The notes under the pieces were generated by a model that was not told the origin of the DNA, ran no database searches, and saw only the letters and a program-made list of their open reading frames with translations. Positions 46,392-60,282 of a stretch of DNA of 64,000 bases are shown piece after piece. The stretch comes from Colletotrichum lupini (Eukaryota; Ascomycota; Sordariomycetes; Glomerellales; Glomerellaceae), in assembly GCF_023278565.1 (NCBI RefSeq), contig NC_064682.1, forward strand, positions 1,612,001 through 1,676,000. The letters are read 5' to 3'. The translations under genes and the position numbers were made by a program. How positions within the stretch are numbered: position 1 is the first letter of the stretch; every line of letters starts with the position of its first letter.

Positions 46392-48629
46392 ATGTCGCAC
46401 CAACCCATGAGCATGGAAGCCATGCTCGACGAGGAGAGAAGAGATGTTCTGGCCTTGCTCGAGGGTACCGCTGCAAGATCCAACTGGAACACGGGCTCGC
46501 CCGTCTCTGCACGCTCGCCATCGCCCTACACAACGCCTCGCTCGCCCGTACGAAGTATGCTGGATATCGGCGCCGATGGAGGTTCCAAGAGCCCACGACT
46601 CGGAAACGCCGTACCGGTGCGCAGCATGTTGGATATCAGCGGCCCCCCGGCTCCCGTTCGGAGCATGCTCGATATCAACACCTCGGCTCCAAAGCAGGCT
46701 GCCAGTGCCGGCCCCAGTTCTCCAGTCGAATCTCGCGCACCTCATCCGAGGACCTTTTCCGATTCACACTCCCAGAAGCCCAGCTTTGGCCCGCGCGCCC
46801 CAATCAATCGAATGGATCCGACACTGGACTACCAATTCTCTGATATTTCTACCAACAATATCGGAACTGCTATGCCGAAGCGCAACACACAGGGAAAGGC
46901 GCTGGGCGTGAAGAAGCCGGGCGGCGGTGCCATGGTCGACGTCATGCGCGGCAACGAAATCCCCGGCATTATCCTTCCCGGCGACAGAGCCCGCCACGGC
47001 TCTATTGCTAGCAATCCCGTCATGGGTGGGAGAAGCTCTAGCAGAGGTCAAGGCAGCAAATCCAAGTCTCCTCATGGCAGGCTGAGCATGCGCTCCCGCT
47101 CGCCCAATGTCAGTGGTCGGCTCCAGCAGATCCCTGGAACTGCCATTCTTGATGACGGCCGGGTGGTGGACATCTCAACCGCCTACCGCAAGCTGTCGGA
47201 TGCCAATTTGGCATTCTCAGGCGGAGGCCTGTCTGGGCTGGCCGGACGCAAAAAGTCAAGCGCAGACGATGCCGGACTTGGACGTCTTACCAAGGACTAC
47301 CTCAGCCCTGATGGAGAGGAGCTGGAAGACAGCAGCGACGATGACGCGCACAGTTCTTCTGATGAAGAGAACGAGAGAGGACGTAAGATGTCGCCTCGAG
47401 ACGAAGAGAGCAATGCAAAGTCCGGCAGCTCAGCCGACAAAGGTGACCGTAAGACGCTCAGTCTACTTGCCGCGGCTGAGGAAGAGCGTAAGTAACTCAT
47501 GCTCGTGGTAAATTCAGGTGCTAACAAATTTGCAGGCCTGGCAGTCAGTTCCAAGCAACCTCAATACAAATACAAGTCATTGTTAGACGAACCTTCCATC
47601 ACACTCACCAAGCCAGGCGGCGAGAAGTCAAAATCCAAAGCAGGCATCCGCCCGACCACGGCGTTCGACAACGAGCCAGGCTCGGGAATGGCGTCCGCTG
47701 TGAACTCGGACGATGAGGAGGAGCTCAACGACATCAAGCGCGCGCAGAGACTTGCCTTCTCACGAACAGAAACCCTCAACAACCCCGAGTTTTCACGAAC
47801 TCTACGCATTATCATGCGCGGCGAGTTTGACCAAATCCAGAAGTCGGCCGAAGAGGAGCATCATAGGTTGAGAAAATACCTGGTGGCAACCGATCTCAGC
47901 GAGGAGTCGACACACGCCCTGGAATGGACGATCGGCACCGTTCTGCGAGACGGCGATACTCTCATCTGTATCTACTGCGTCGATGAAGAGACTGGTATCT
48001 ACTCGACCGAGGGAATCATGGTCCCCGACGAGCGTGCCGCGCATCAGGAACAAGCAGCTGCTATCAACGCCATGTCCAGCGCCAAGTCACCGCCGCCAAA
48101 CATGACCAGCGCCCCGCCTTTCCCTCACCTTCCGCGAGCCTCGGCCTTGAACAATAGCGACTCTTCTTCGCCGGCACCGTCCAGTAGGGAGCGCGGCCGC
48201 GCTGAGGAGGAACGTCGTCGTGCGGTTAACGACATTCAGGAGAGGGTTGAGCGGCTGTTGCGAAGGACTCGACTTCAAGTGCGAGTGATTGTCGAGGTCA
48301 TTCACTGCAAGAATCCAAAGCATCTCATTACCGAAGTGATTGATATTGTCAGCCCTACGTTGGTAATCCTGGGAAGCAGAGGCCGTAGCGCTCTCAAGGG
48401 GTTAGCTATCCACCTCATTCAACTCCACTGTTCAAAAACCTGCTAACTATTGAATAGTGTGATTCTTGGCTCGTTCTCCAACTATCTTGTCACCAAGAGC
48501 TCGGTGCCTGTCATGGTAGCGCGAAAGCGCCTTCGCAACAAGAGCAAGTACAAGAGAGGCCCTCTCAAGCAGGTCAACGACCTGAACAACCCGGGAACCA
48601 AGAGCCTCGCCAACGCCAAGGTTGACTAG
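46392..48629 (+). CDS. Universal stress protein (UspA) family protein, large fungal type
   Basis: Exons 46392-47487, 47536-48400 and 48458-48629, introns 48 and 57 nt; 710 aa. Intron 2 has a weak donor (GTTAGC) but a good TGCTAAC branch site. The first 470 residues are a Ser/Pro/Arg-rich, probably disordered region with three copies of VRSMLDI (residues 53-59, 76-82, 89-95) and an acidic Ser patch (GEELEDSSDDDAHSSSDEE). The USP alpha/beta domain starts near residue 477 (RKYLVATDLSEESTHALEW), is interrupted by a roughly 70-residue Pro/Ser/Glu-rich insertion, and ends with the nucleotide-binding signature GSRGRSALKGVILGSFSNYL...VPVMVA, restored by splicing intron 2. Bacterial USPs are about 140 aa. 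Its fungal role is not established; stress-linked nucleotide binding is the family expectation. Confidence 0.9.
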
Positions 48630-49581
48630 AAGGATCCCGCGCCGAGGCGTAGGCTGTCAGGACTGTGGAATCGCTTCAACGCGAGGCGAGCGTCGTGGGC
48701 TGAGGAGAGGGAGGAGGTAGAGCCGACGGAGCAGGTGGAGCAGGCGGATCGGCGCAAGAGCGCTTGATGAGCAACACAATTTCCTTTTCATCATGTTCGT
48801 ACAGGCCTTCCATTTTGGACAGGCCCGAGACACATATCCCGGGCACTTTGTGGGAGAAAGCTTGCCGATTGGGGATGGGACGAAGAGAGCAAACGTGGTT
48901 CAGGCTAGATACCAACCACGCGAGGCGTCTCACTTGTTTCTTATTTCCCTAGGGGATTTGACGATTAATCATGTCATAAAAAGCGGTCTAGCAGCAGACA
49001 CAACAACCAACAGGGTTGAATTCATACTCCGTTCTACAATTTCAAGTCCATTCATGGTCTATGGTTCAGTCCTATCAAGAGACGTCGCGATAGAACGTGA
49101 ACAAGTCGGTGGCGTTCAGCAATGAGAACCCCGGTGATATCCGGGCCGACGTGATTGTGCATGGACGACGGTGGACAAATGCAAGAAAGGGAGCAGATGA
49201 ATTATGCCAGTCCGAAATACCTTTTCCGACACGGGTAAACGAACGTTCGTCATGGTCAAGAAGGAGTCACTCTTGAGTAGAATAGAGTCGGCGTTGTCGT
49301 CTGTAAGAAGGGGGGGGGGGGGTCCCGCCCGGCGACGGTTGATTCGGTGACGGGACTGAGAGAGTGGGGCACTGGTGCGGGGTGATAAGATAGTGAAAGT
49401 GGCTGATTGGGGCCAACTCAGTTGCTTTTTTTCTGGGTCCTCTTGTTCAACTGGGCCAGTCCCGTGTAAACCTGAGATTGCCTGCCCGGCCTCGATGGTA
49501 CGTACGCAATTGTGCAATTATACCCTATAGGAACGGGGGGTTACCGGTAGGTTAAGTGTGGGTTTTTATTTAAGTAATTTA
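48630..49581. other. USP 3' flank up to the AT-rich element
   Basis: Normal-composition sequence with no supported gene. It contains G13 at 49310-49322. From about 49550 the composition shifts abruptly to AT-rich just outside the left terminal inverted repeat. Confidence 0.5.
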
Positions 49582-49659
49582 ATAAACTAATAATAACCCA
49601 CCCTAGTTAAGGTAAGAGTCCCGTATATAATAGTAAGTACTTAGTTATTAATAAATCCT
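49582..49659 (+). repeat. Left terminal inverted repeat
   Basis: Starts ATAAACTAATAATAACCC and includes the GC-containing core CCTAGTTAAGGTAAGAGTCC. It matches the reverse complement of 61832-61909 at 72 of 78 positions without gaps. Two of the six differences (49625, 49626) are A for G and T for C, the transitions RIP makes. Similarity may continue inward with an indel: CTAATTAG, then GGGCTAGAAATATTTT. Confidence 0.9.
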
Positions 49660-50599
49660 TAAGAAAATTTCTAGCTAATTAGGGGCTAGAAATATTTTAT
49701 TATATAATCGCTTTATTACTAATTTAAATATTACGAGTTTTATATAATAAGGGAATATACTATTTTACGTTTTACTAAATTATTTTAAAAATATTTCTTA
49801 ATTATATCTCTTTTTAATTAGATTAAAATTCGCTTATTATAACCGACTTTATAAAATTATTCCCGTAAGACTTATTTATTATATATAATAATAATATTAT
49901 TTTAATACTTTTACTTTAGTCAAGCGAATTTAATTTATTATAAAATATCTAAGAAAATTTAGATTATAATAGCGTATTTACTTTATATCCTAATCTTTAT
50001 AAATATCGAGCTCCTATTTATAAAAAGTCGATTAAATAAGTAAGTATTATATAGATTAAACCTCTATATTAAATATTAATATAATACTTAGGTTATAGAT
50101 AATAGTTTTAATAATTATATTATTATTTTTAATAGCTTAAATATCCGTATTAAAACTTAAAATAACCGAGGCATTATTATAGTATAATAGTTTTAATATA
50201 TAGCCGGTATACCTAAGTTTCCTCTAACTATTAATAATAGAGTTGCGCTTATTATTTTAACTAAAGCCTTATTTATATAAAAATCGAGCGGCTATAGGAT
50301 ATAGTATATTTAACTTTTTATTTCTTAATATTAAGAATTATTAAAAAATAGTAAATTTAATATAATACCCGATAAGGTATTATTAGTTTTCTAATAATTA
50401 TTATTATTTTAAGAGATATACTTATAACGTAATATTATTATACTTACTAAAGTAGTAAAGCCTATTTATATATACTTTATAACGACTTTTATTATATAAT
50501 TATTTTAAAAGACCTTGTTAAGAAGTATAATATACTACGAAATAAAGTTAAGATATTTAATATTATAAAAAAGATTATTAAGTAAGCCCGGTTATTTAA

Positions 50600-50643
50600 A
50601 AAACATTTTAGAAACGTTTTAAAAACGTTTTAAAAACATTTTT
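50600..50643. repeat. 11-bp tandem units with AAACGTTTT core
   Basis: Four head-to-tail 11-bp units: AAAACATTTTA, GAAACGTTTTA, AAAACGTTTTA, AAAACATTTTT. The core is a near palindrome, and its variants differ by CG/CA/TG transitions. Confidence 0.75.
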
Positions 50644-52269
50644 AATCGTTTTCTTTTTAAATAAAGTACTATTTATACCGCATATACTAAATTTAAAAAA
50701 GGTATTATATATTAAGAATAGAATACGATATATTTTTTTAAACTAAAAAAGATATGATATAGTATATATATAAGATTACTTAATAAGATAATATAAATAA
50801 CTTATAAAAAACTTAATAAGAGCTTATTAGTCTTTAGTAATAGATCTTAGTATATTAAAATTCGTATCCTTTATAAAGACTTATAAATTATTACTTTTAT
50901 TTAATTTTATTAAATTAGAAATATTATATATAATATATTAAAATAGCTATAATAAAACGGATGCGTAATTTATAGAGGAAAGGGGTTAAGAATATTATAT
51001 ATTTATATTAAATTATCGAAAACGTCTTACTTATAGTAAGCTTATTAAATATTTTATTAAGGGATAAGGCTAAGTTATTATTAACTAAATAAAACTTATT
51101 TTAAATTACTACCTAAACTTAAAATAGTAAAATATTCTATTAAATATTAATACTTTATTCTAAAGGATATTAAGATAATACTATTTATTATTTTAATATT
51201 TTATAATAAATATAACTATCTTCTATTATTACTAAATAAAACTCTAAAAGCTATTATTTAAAGTATTTTTTAAGTTCTTTAAAAGATTAATAAACTAAGT
51301 ACGAGTCTAAACGCCTTTTTTTAATCTCCTTAACTTTAAGAATTCCTAGCTAAGAATAAGGGGCGAATAATTATAAATATTTATCAAAGCCTTATAAAAA
51401 TAGACTTTTTATAATATATTATCTATAAATGATAGATTTTTTTATTTTTTAAAGAAAGTTAGACCTTAGCTCTTATATTATAATAATAAAGAGAAATAAA
51501 TAAGTAAATATATATAAATTTCTTTATAAATATAAGAAAATAGCTATTTTAATATTATAATAACCATATAATATAATTAGTATATATACTAATTTAATAC
51601 TAACTATATAGTTATTTACTTTTTTTTAAAAATAAGCGGAATAATAAAAGTTCGACGATATAAAGTCGTTTATAATTAATATAAACTATAAATATATAAA
51701 GGGTATAAGTTAATAAGAAATTATTTAGGGCTAATATAGCTAGAATAGCGAAAAAGGTATATTATAATACTAAAAATATTTCCAAAATATTTCTTAACTT
51801 TTATTTTAAAATTATTAATATATTACTTATAAAGCTTTACTTCTTATACGGGTCTATATAAATACTAAAACTATAGATATATATTATTATATATTTCGAG
51901 CTATATTTAATATTTTAGAGTAAAAGTATTAAGTTTAGGTTTAATAAAAATACGTTTATAAAACCGGCCTTCTTAGAGTTACTTTAAATTAAGTAAATAT
52001 AGTAATTAAGGGCTTAAGTAAATACTTTATTAACAAGTTTAACCCTTAATAAATATAGCTTACGTAAGTCTAAAACTCTATACGCCTATATTACGTATAT
52101 TTTAAAAAAAGTATTAAAAAACTCTTAAATAAAACTTATTCTCGTAATATAAACTCTATTTATAATATATTAATATTTTTTTTAAAATATTAAATAGCAC
52201 TTAACTATAACGAGCTATATAATATAATTTATTATAAGTATTATATTTTACTATATATAGCTTATAGTA

Positions 52270-52331
52270 AAAATATTTTAAAAATATTTTAAAAGGGGAA
52301 AACGTTTTTAAAATGTTTTTAAAATGTTTCT
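52270..52331. repeat. Second 11-bp tandem cluster
   Basis: Units AAAATATTTTA (twice), then after GGGG, AAAACGTTTTT, AAAATGTTTTT and AAAATGTTTCT. Same 11-bp period and same core as at 50600-50643, with the central CG present as CG, TG or TA. Confidence 0.75.
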
Positions 52332-54856
52332 TATTAATGCCTTACCTAATTAATAATAACTTATTATTTTATAAAAAACTTTTTATAATATACTAACTAA
52401 GTAAAGTATAAACGAGAACTAGATATTATAATTAGGTTTTATAATAAGATAACTAAGGTTTTTTTAAAAGACTAGTTTTTAATACTTAATAATATAAATA
52501 TAGTTAAGATCTTTTATTTAGTTTTATATATTTAAACTAGTTAGTATCTCCCTTTACTTACTATAATTAATAAGTACGTATTAATAATTAGTTATTATAA
52601 GTATTAGCTAATTTTCATCGTACTTATAACTAAGATTAAAATTTAATATTACGGGATTTTATAACACGTTATAAGTATATTATAACTTTATATCGAAATA
52701 TTAATATTATAAGCCGTTTTTAATATTTAATATAACGTTAGAGGATATTTAAAATACGCTTTAATAAATACTTATTAACTATTAAACTAAAAAAAAAAGT
52801 AAGAAATTGGGCTAAGAGTTTATAAACTAATACTAAAGAACTATCTCGTACTTAACAAAGAACTTATAAAGATTTAGTTATTAATTAATAAAATAGTTTT
52901 TAAAACGAGAACTTTAATAGTTTTAGTTTTAATAATTATAATAATTTTAATAATACTTAGTTTTAATATAAAATAAGTATTTTATTTTTTAGAATACTTT
53001 TTTTATTAAATAAAAATTAAAACCTCCCGAGTTCTTTAGTACTTTATAACGGTTTATAAAAATAAGCTACTTAATTATAAATATAAATAAGCGTAAATTA
53101 TTTTATATTTAAAAAATAATAAGTAAGGGTTAATAAGATCTAAAAGGATAAAAAATAAAAAGAATAAGAGTTTAAATGTAAATAAGAACGTAAAGAGCGC
53201 GAGTTTTTAATAAACTAGGCTTATAAAGAGCGTAAGTTTATTATAAAATAAAATTACTTAAATAGGGTAATAGAAATAAAAATAGCGCTTAATTAACGAA
53301 AATAGGAGTAGGAAATAAGCTAATAAAATAAAAGCTTTTAAAATATTTTTATATTTATTTCTTTTTTAACTTTATTTTTATTTAAGTAATTTAAAATATT
53401 TCTTTTATAATATTAATATAAAGTATAAATTAATATTTATAATATTTTATTAAATTATAAATAAGAATGTTTTATAGGTTTTTTTAAGTATTAATAATAA
53501 GAGAAATTATTTTTTTAAGAAAGTAATTTACTAGGGCCGTACTATATATTACGTATTAAAAAAAACTAAATATATTACGCTCTATACTTAATTACTAATT
53601 AAAATTAACTAATTTAACCGTTATTTTCTTTTTATTAATAACTTTTAATCTTTTTTTATTTATTTAAAAAGCGAGTTATACTTATTTAAATATATATAAA
53701 ACCTTTTAGTATTAGCTTATATAAATAATTAAATCTTATATTATATATTCCTTTTTATTAAGGGTTAAGGGGCCCTTTATATATTCCCTTACGTTTATAA
53801 TATAGCTTATATTAAAGGGATTTTTAGCTCTATAAAATATAAATTTTAAGTTAATATTAATATACTAAATCTTAATATCCGTATTAACTTAGCTATTTAT
53901 AATATTTATATTATTACCTAGCTAAATTTTATATTATTAAAAAGTACTTTATTAATTCTTAAATATACTTACGTTAATTATAATAATTATAGTATTAAGC
54001 TAACTAAGGGTACTTAGCTTAAGAAAAGTAGACTTATTAATAGGTATTTTTAACTTACTAATTACTAACTATATATTAAGAGATTCTTATTAAAATAATA
54101 TTTTAACTGGCTAACTTCTTAATTAGTTATCTAACTAGCTATTTAAATAATAATTTATATATTAATAAGTTTATTTAATAAAGTTATTTAATAAATCTAT
54201 TTAGTTTAAATAAAGAGTAGCTTTAGGTAATATTAAAAGTAATAAGAATAAAAAAAATCTTTATAAACTTTAAAAAATAATAAATATTAGCCTATTTAGC
54301 CCTTTTTTTAAAAACCTCTACGTTGTTATTAAAGTTTAGAACCTTTATAATTAAAAAAGGCTACTTTTAATTATTATAGCCGATTATTATAATTAACTAT
54401 TATAACTAATTTCTATTATTAACCTTTTTAATTAGTATTATTATATAAATATTTCACTTAGCTTATTATTAATAAGTAGTTAAAAAGGGTAGCTTACTTA
54501 TCCTAAATTATATAGTAGTTTTCGTATTAAAATTATTATATTACGTTAAGCGCGTACTTAGGGTATATTACGTATATTATATAATTAAAAAATATACCGT
54601 ATTATATAATTTTTTTTAAAGCGTAATCCCGTTAAAATTAATCTTTTATACTTATAAAGTTAGAAAAAAACTACTATATAAGAGTTAATAAATTTAATAT
54701 TATAAAATAGAATAAATATAAAGCTTAAGGCTAAATTATTTAATATACCTTTTAATATAATTAGTTTAATAAGCCTAGGCCTATATAAAGCGCTAGTATT
54801 TAATAATATAAGTTTTATAAATACGGTTATAAATAATAAATTATTACTAAGGCTTA

Positions 54857-55150
54857 AGAAAAGAATAAGTAGTTATTATATTACTATTTAAACCCTTAGT
54901 ATAATTAATATAATTATAGCCCTAGCTTTAAAGCCTCTATATACCCTTTATATTATAAATTTACTAAAGTAATTAAAAATATTATTAAAACTATAAGCTA
55001 ACGAGTTAGGATTTAGGCTCGTAATATACGTATTATTATTTAAAAATAGTTTTTAAAGTCCTTATTTACCTAGCGAAATATTTATAATACTAGGACTCGT
55101 ATAAACTAAAAAAAACTAGCTAAATACTTACTAATTATAATATTAATTAA
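54857..55150 (+). repeat. Internal direct repeat, copy 1
   Basis: About 290 bp whose landmarks (AAGAATAAGTAGTTATTAT, GTTAGGATTTAGGCTCGTAA, TACGTATTATTATTTAAAAA, CTAGCTAAATA) recur in the same order and orientation at 59451-59861. The copies differ by many transitions. Confidence 0.8.
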
Positions 55151-58100
55151 ACTATTTAATAAGCGAGATATTTTATATATAGTAAAATAGGTAAACGACG
55201 AGCTAAACCGCCTTATTAACCTTATTTAAACTTTTTTTTACTATCTCTAAATATAAAAACGATTCCCTAAAATAATTAGCTTTAATAATATTTATAATAC
55301 TAATCGTTTTAAGCTCCCTTTTTTCTAAGTTACTAAGTAGACCTACTTTAAATCTATTTATAACGCTACGTTTAGCTTTATTAATAATAAAAAACTAAAG
55401 GGTTTCCGGTTTTTTTTAGTAAATATCTACTAATTTATAAACTAATACTTAGTCCGTTACCTTATTATTATTATTATAAACTATAATAAATAAATAAAAG
55501 CTATACTAAATAAGTAGTTTTTAAACGTTTAGTAATAACTTTATATTTATTATATTAACTTTAATATTATATTTAGGGCTAAATAGAAGTAGGTTAAGGA
55601 CCGTAGTTATAGTAATAATAATAATAAGTTTAATAATAAAGAATATTAGTTATTAATATAAGTAATAGTTATACTAAGTAATAAGGATAAGGCTTATATT
55701 AATGTACTTATTAATAAGCCCCCCCTTTATATATATTATAAGGTTTTTATAATATAAAAGCTTCTTATTTTTATTAAAACTAAGTATATTTTTAAAAAAG
55801 CCTAGACTAAGTTTTATAAAAAGTTTAATAATTAACGCCTAATCCTCTAGTACTTTTACGTAATATACTTATTTTTAAGAATATAATAGGCCTATTATTT
55901 TATTTAAAAATGCTAAAACTTTAACACTTATATTATTTCTAATACTAAGTTAAGTAATAATAATATTAAAAGTTATTTTTTAAATAGTTTTAGTTACTTA
56001 TATTAGCTTATTAATATTATATAAAATATAATTAGTAATTAAGAGCTACGCTTTTACTAAGCTTATATAAAGGACGAGGTATTTATAAGCTAGGAGTATA
56101 TAAGTACTCGTTTTAAGTACTTAAATAAACTTTAAATAATACTTTTTTTTAAATATTTTATTTTAATTAGGACGTAAAGCCGGCTTATAAAAAAAGTAAT
56201 ACTATTTAATAAGAGGCTATTTTTAAAACCCCTCGGATTTTATAATTTAAATTATATTATTTTAATTAAACTAAGTATTTTATATTATTATAAGATCTAT
56301 TTTAAAATATTAAATTTAGCTATTTTTAATAAGTAAGAAGTATACCCTTAGTAGCGTTTTTAAAAAACGTCTTTTTTAAATCTATATTATTAAATCCTTA
56401 ACTTTAAAATTATTATATCCCTTTATAATAAGCTAAAGAATATAGTATAGCTTATTTTATTATAACTAGTTTTATTTAAAAAAAGCCGGTTAGTTAATTA
56501 AACCCGTATTATTTATAATAACTAAAGTATTAATAATAAAAAGCAAGGCCGTTTATTTAAAAATAAGAATAAGTTAATACTAACTAAGCTTATAAAAAAA
56601 ATAAGTTAGCTAAATTAAAACTAAATATTAAGCTTATTTTAATAATAAATAAAGAGCTAATTTAGCGTTTTTAATAAAAAGAGGATAATAAAGAATTATA
56701 TAAATAAATAACTAATATAGCTTAGTATTTAAAAAAATAGAACTAATAAAAAATAGTTTATAATAATAATAAATTATTATAATTACGTTAAAAGAAGTAG
56801 TTAAATAAACGTTATTATAATTTACTTTTTATATATTTTAATAATATAATAAAAAGAAGCCTTATTTATTTAAAATTTATAAAAGCTTAGATTATTAACT
56901 TATTTAAAATTTATAAATCTTAAATAAGTAATATAATAGTTTTAAATAAGTACGTAAGTTATAATAGTATTCTTATTTTTAAAAATTCTAAACTAAAGCT
57001 TAAGTTAGAGAGAATAATAAAAATAGTTATATTAATATAATTATTTTTATTACTTTTATAAGGAAGTACTATTTTTTTAAACTAATTAAAAAGTAAAATA
57101 ATAACGCTTATATAAAAGCGACGCCCGTATATTAATTTATAATGCCTATATATTAATTCTTATTATATAAACGGGATTATTTATAATTCTTTTTATATTA
57201 AATCCTTTTTTTTTAAACTTAAGGAGCTATTCTTTTATATTAACTAAGAGTTTTTATTTAATACGTCTTTTAAAAAAGTTAAGTATATTTTTTATAATAG
57301 GGTCCGTTTTACCATTTTTTTTTATATTTTTATAAATTTAAGAAAGTATAGTAAAATATTTAATATTATTCTCTTTAAAAATATAAAGTTAATAAGTAAG
57401 TATTTCCTTTTTTTTTTTTTTTTACTAAGGTTTTAATAAGAAATAAAGTAATATTATACTTAGATCGCTTACTATTTTTAAGTTATTTTAAGTACTATCT
57501 TATTTATTCTTTATTATTTTAATAAATAAAATAGTTATTATTATAATAAACTATTTATAAAAGTTATTTATAAGGGAATTTTTTATTTATAATATTAGCT
57601 CGTTTTTTTAAAATAAGTTAGTATTAAATACGTTTAGGTTATTAATAATTTCTAATTATATATCTTATTTTATTATAATTATAGTATTTAAAGTCCTTTT
57701 TTTAACGAGGTTTTTTATATTTAGTAATACTAAGGTCTATAGGTTCTCTATATTATTTATAGGACGTATTTTATTATTATTAATTTCTTAGGTTATTTTA
57801 ATAATTACTTAGTAATTTATTATAACTTTAGTATTTTTTATTAAAATTAATTTAAAAGCGCCGTATTTCTCCCTTTTTTTACGTCGTTTATATAATTAAG
57901 TATTAATTTTAATAATAAGCTTAATATAATATAAAAAATCTATTCATATTTTTACTTTACTAAGTTCGTCCTTAACTTTATTTTTTAATCCTTAATAAAA
58001 TAAGAAAATATAGGTTTTTTTAATAAAATCGAATTATATTATAAGTTTTTTAAACTTAGTAATATAGTATAAAATAAACTTAGTTTATTAAAAATTAGCT

Positions 58101-59450
58101 AGGTCTTTTTTAGTTTATCGTTTTTTATTAAGGTTTTAAAATAAAGATTTAAAAGTATTTTAAAATCTTATTATATTAATAAAAATATTTACGGTTTTTT
58201 TTTTATAATATAGTAAATAACCGTTATTATTAAGGAATTTTCTTTAAAAAAGTTCGAACTACTCTAGGGCTTATTTTTTAAAAAAAAGTTATTACGTAAA
58301 TAATTCGTTTAATTTTATTATAAAATTAGTAATATAAAACGTTTAATAAGTTTTAATTTAAATTAAAAATCCTTTAAGATATTTAGTAGTTCTATTAAAA
58401 ATAATAAGTATATTAAACTTAAGTTTTTTTTATTTATTTATAAGAGTTTTAATAATACTAATAATAGCTTAGAGAGTTCTAATTTTTTATTTTAAATCGT
58501 TTACTTCTCTTTTTTTAATTCCTAAGTTAATTATAGCTTCGTTAACTATATTTTAAAAAGTAATAATATATTTATTATTTTTAATTAAAATTATAACTAT
58601 TTAAGTAGAGTTATTATTAAAAAGCTTTGCGAGTCTTTTATTTTGTTTATTATTTTATTTAATAATACGTCGTATTTTTTATAATTTACTTTTTTAAAAA
58701 CTATATTATTATTAGAGTTATAAATAACGTTAAGTATTTTATTATCCTCGGCCTTAGCTAGTTTATTAATTAAGTTAATAAGTTTTTTAGAGTTAAATAA
58801 AAAAGTACTTAAAGTTTTAAAAAATATCGTCGTTTCTTTTTATTATTTAGTAAGTTTTATAAAGTTAACTTATTAAATAAGAGTAATTAAAATATTATAA
58901 CTAGCTAATTATAATAAGTTTATTAATAAAAACTAAGGCTACGAGTACTAAGTAAATAGTATTATAATTATAAATAGCTTCTCTAAAATTATATTTATAA
59001 ATTATAAAATAAATAAAGCTTTAGTAATTAATTATAACCTTATTAAAAGGGGTTTTTAATAAGAATAACTAAAAATAATCGTAAGATTTAATACCAAGTT
59101 AATTATTAAAAAAGCTATAAAAAGTCTATTCTTAAGCCTAGCTTAAGTTTATATTATATATAAGTCCGCTTATAAATATATATTTTATTAATAATTACTT
59201 TTATTTATTAAGTAATTACTTAATAAATACTAATAAGCGATTACTTAAAGTAATTATAATAATTACTTTATTACGTAATTACTACTTTTTATTTATATAT
59301 AACTTATTTATAATTCTTTTATTTTATAAGAGTTACTTTATATTCTTATATTTTTATATATATAATATATTATAGCTATTATAAGTTTATAGGGCGGGTC
59401 TTAGTTTTAGTTATATATATTAAGTTATAATAATTATTATTAAAATTTAA

Positions 59451-59861
59451 AAAGAGAATAAGTAGCTATTATGTTATTATTTAAACCTTAAGTATAATTA
59501 ATATAATTATAGCCCTAGTTTTAAAGCTTTTATATACTTTTTATTTATTTTTATATTCTGTTTTTATTAACTACTCGGGTAGTTCTTAATATTAACTATA
59601 TAATATTAATATATAATATTAGTAAATATTTATACTATCTTAGTAAACTTTATATACTTTTTATATTATAAACTTATTAAAGTAGTTAAGGATATTATTA
59701 AAATTATAAGTTAATAAGTTAGGATTTAGGCTCGTAATATACGTATTATTATTTAAAAATAGTTTTAAAATCTTTATTTACTTAGTAAAATATTTATAAC
59801 GCTAAGGCTTATATAAATTAAGAAAAACTAGCTAAATAATTATTAATTATAATATTAATTA
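59451..59861 (+). repeat. Internal direct repeat, copy 2, with a 120-bp interruption
   Basis: Second copy of the repeat at 54857. It is interrupted by an extra 120 bp bounded by the 16-bp direct repeat TTTATATACTTTTTAT (59529-59544 and 59649-59664). The inserted sequence contains the short palindrome AACTACTCGGGTAGTT (59569-59584). Confidence 0.8.
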
Positions 59862-60156
59862 ACTATTAGTAATAATAATATAATAAGACTATATACATAT
59901 ATATATATTATTTATTATAATAATAAATATATATATTATTATATAATATTAATATTTTAATTATAAATAACTAGTAAATTATATTAAATATATAATTATA
60001 TAATAAGCTTATAATTTATTAAAATAAGTTAATAATTTATTATTTTATTATTTATTAATTAATTTATATTTATAAATATTATAGAAATTAGAAAGATAGA
60101 AATATTTAAAAAGTATTTAAGATATATTAAGGAAATATTTAAAATATATTAAGGAA

Positions 60157-60282
60157 TATTTAGGAAATTTTTTAGAAACTTTTTAGAAATTTTTAAGAAA
60201 TTTTTAAGAAACTTTTAGGAAATTTTTAGGAAATTTTTAGGAAATTTTTAGGAAATTTTTAGGAAATATTTAGGAAATATTT
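60157..60282. repeat. Minisatellite, 11-bp unit GGAAATTTTTA
   Basis: About eleven head-to-tail units with variants GAAACTTTTTA, AGAAATTTTTA and GGAAATATTTA, ending at the sequence ACGAG. The 11-bp period is shared with the AAACGTTTT clusters elsewhere in the element. Confidence 0.8.
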
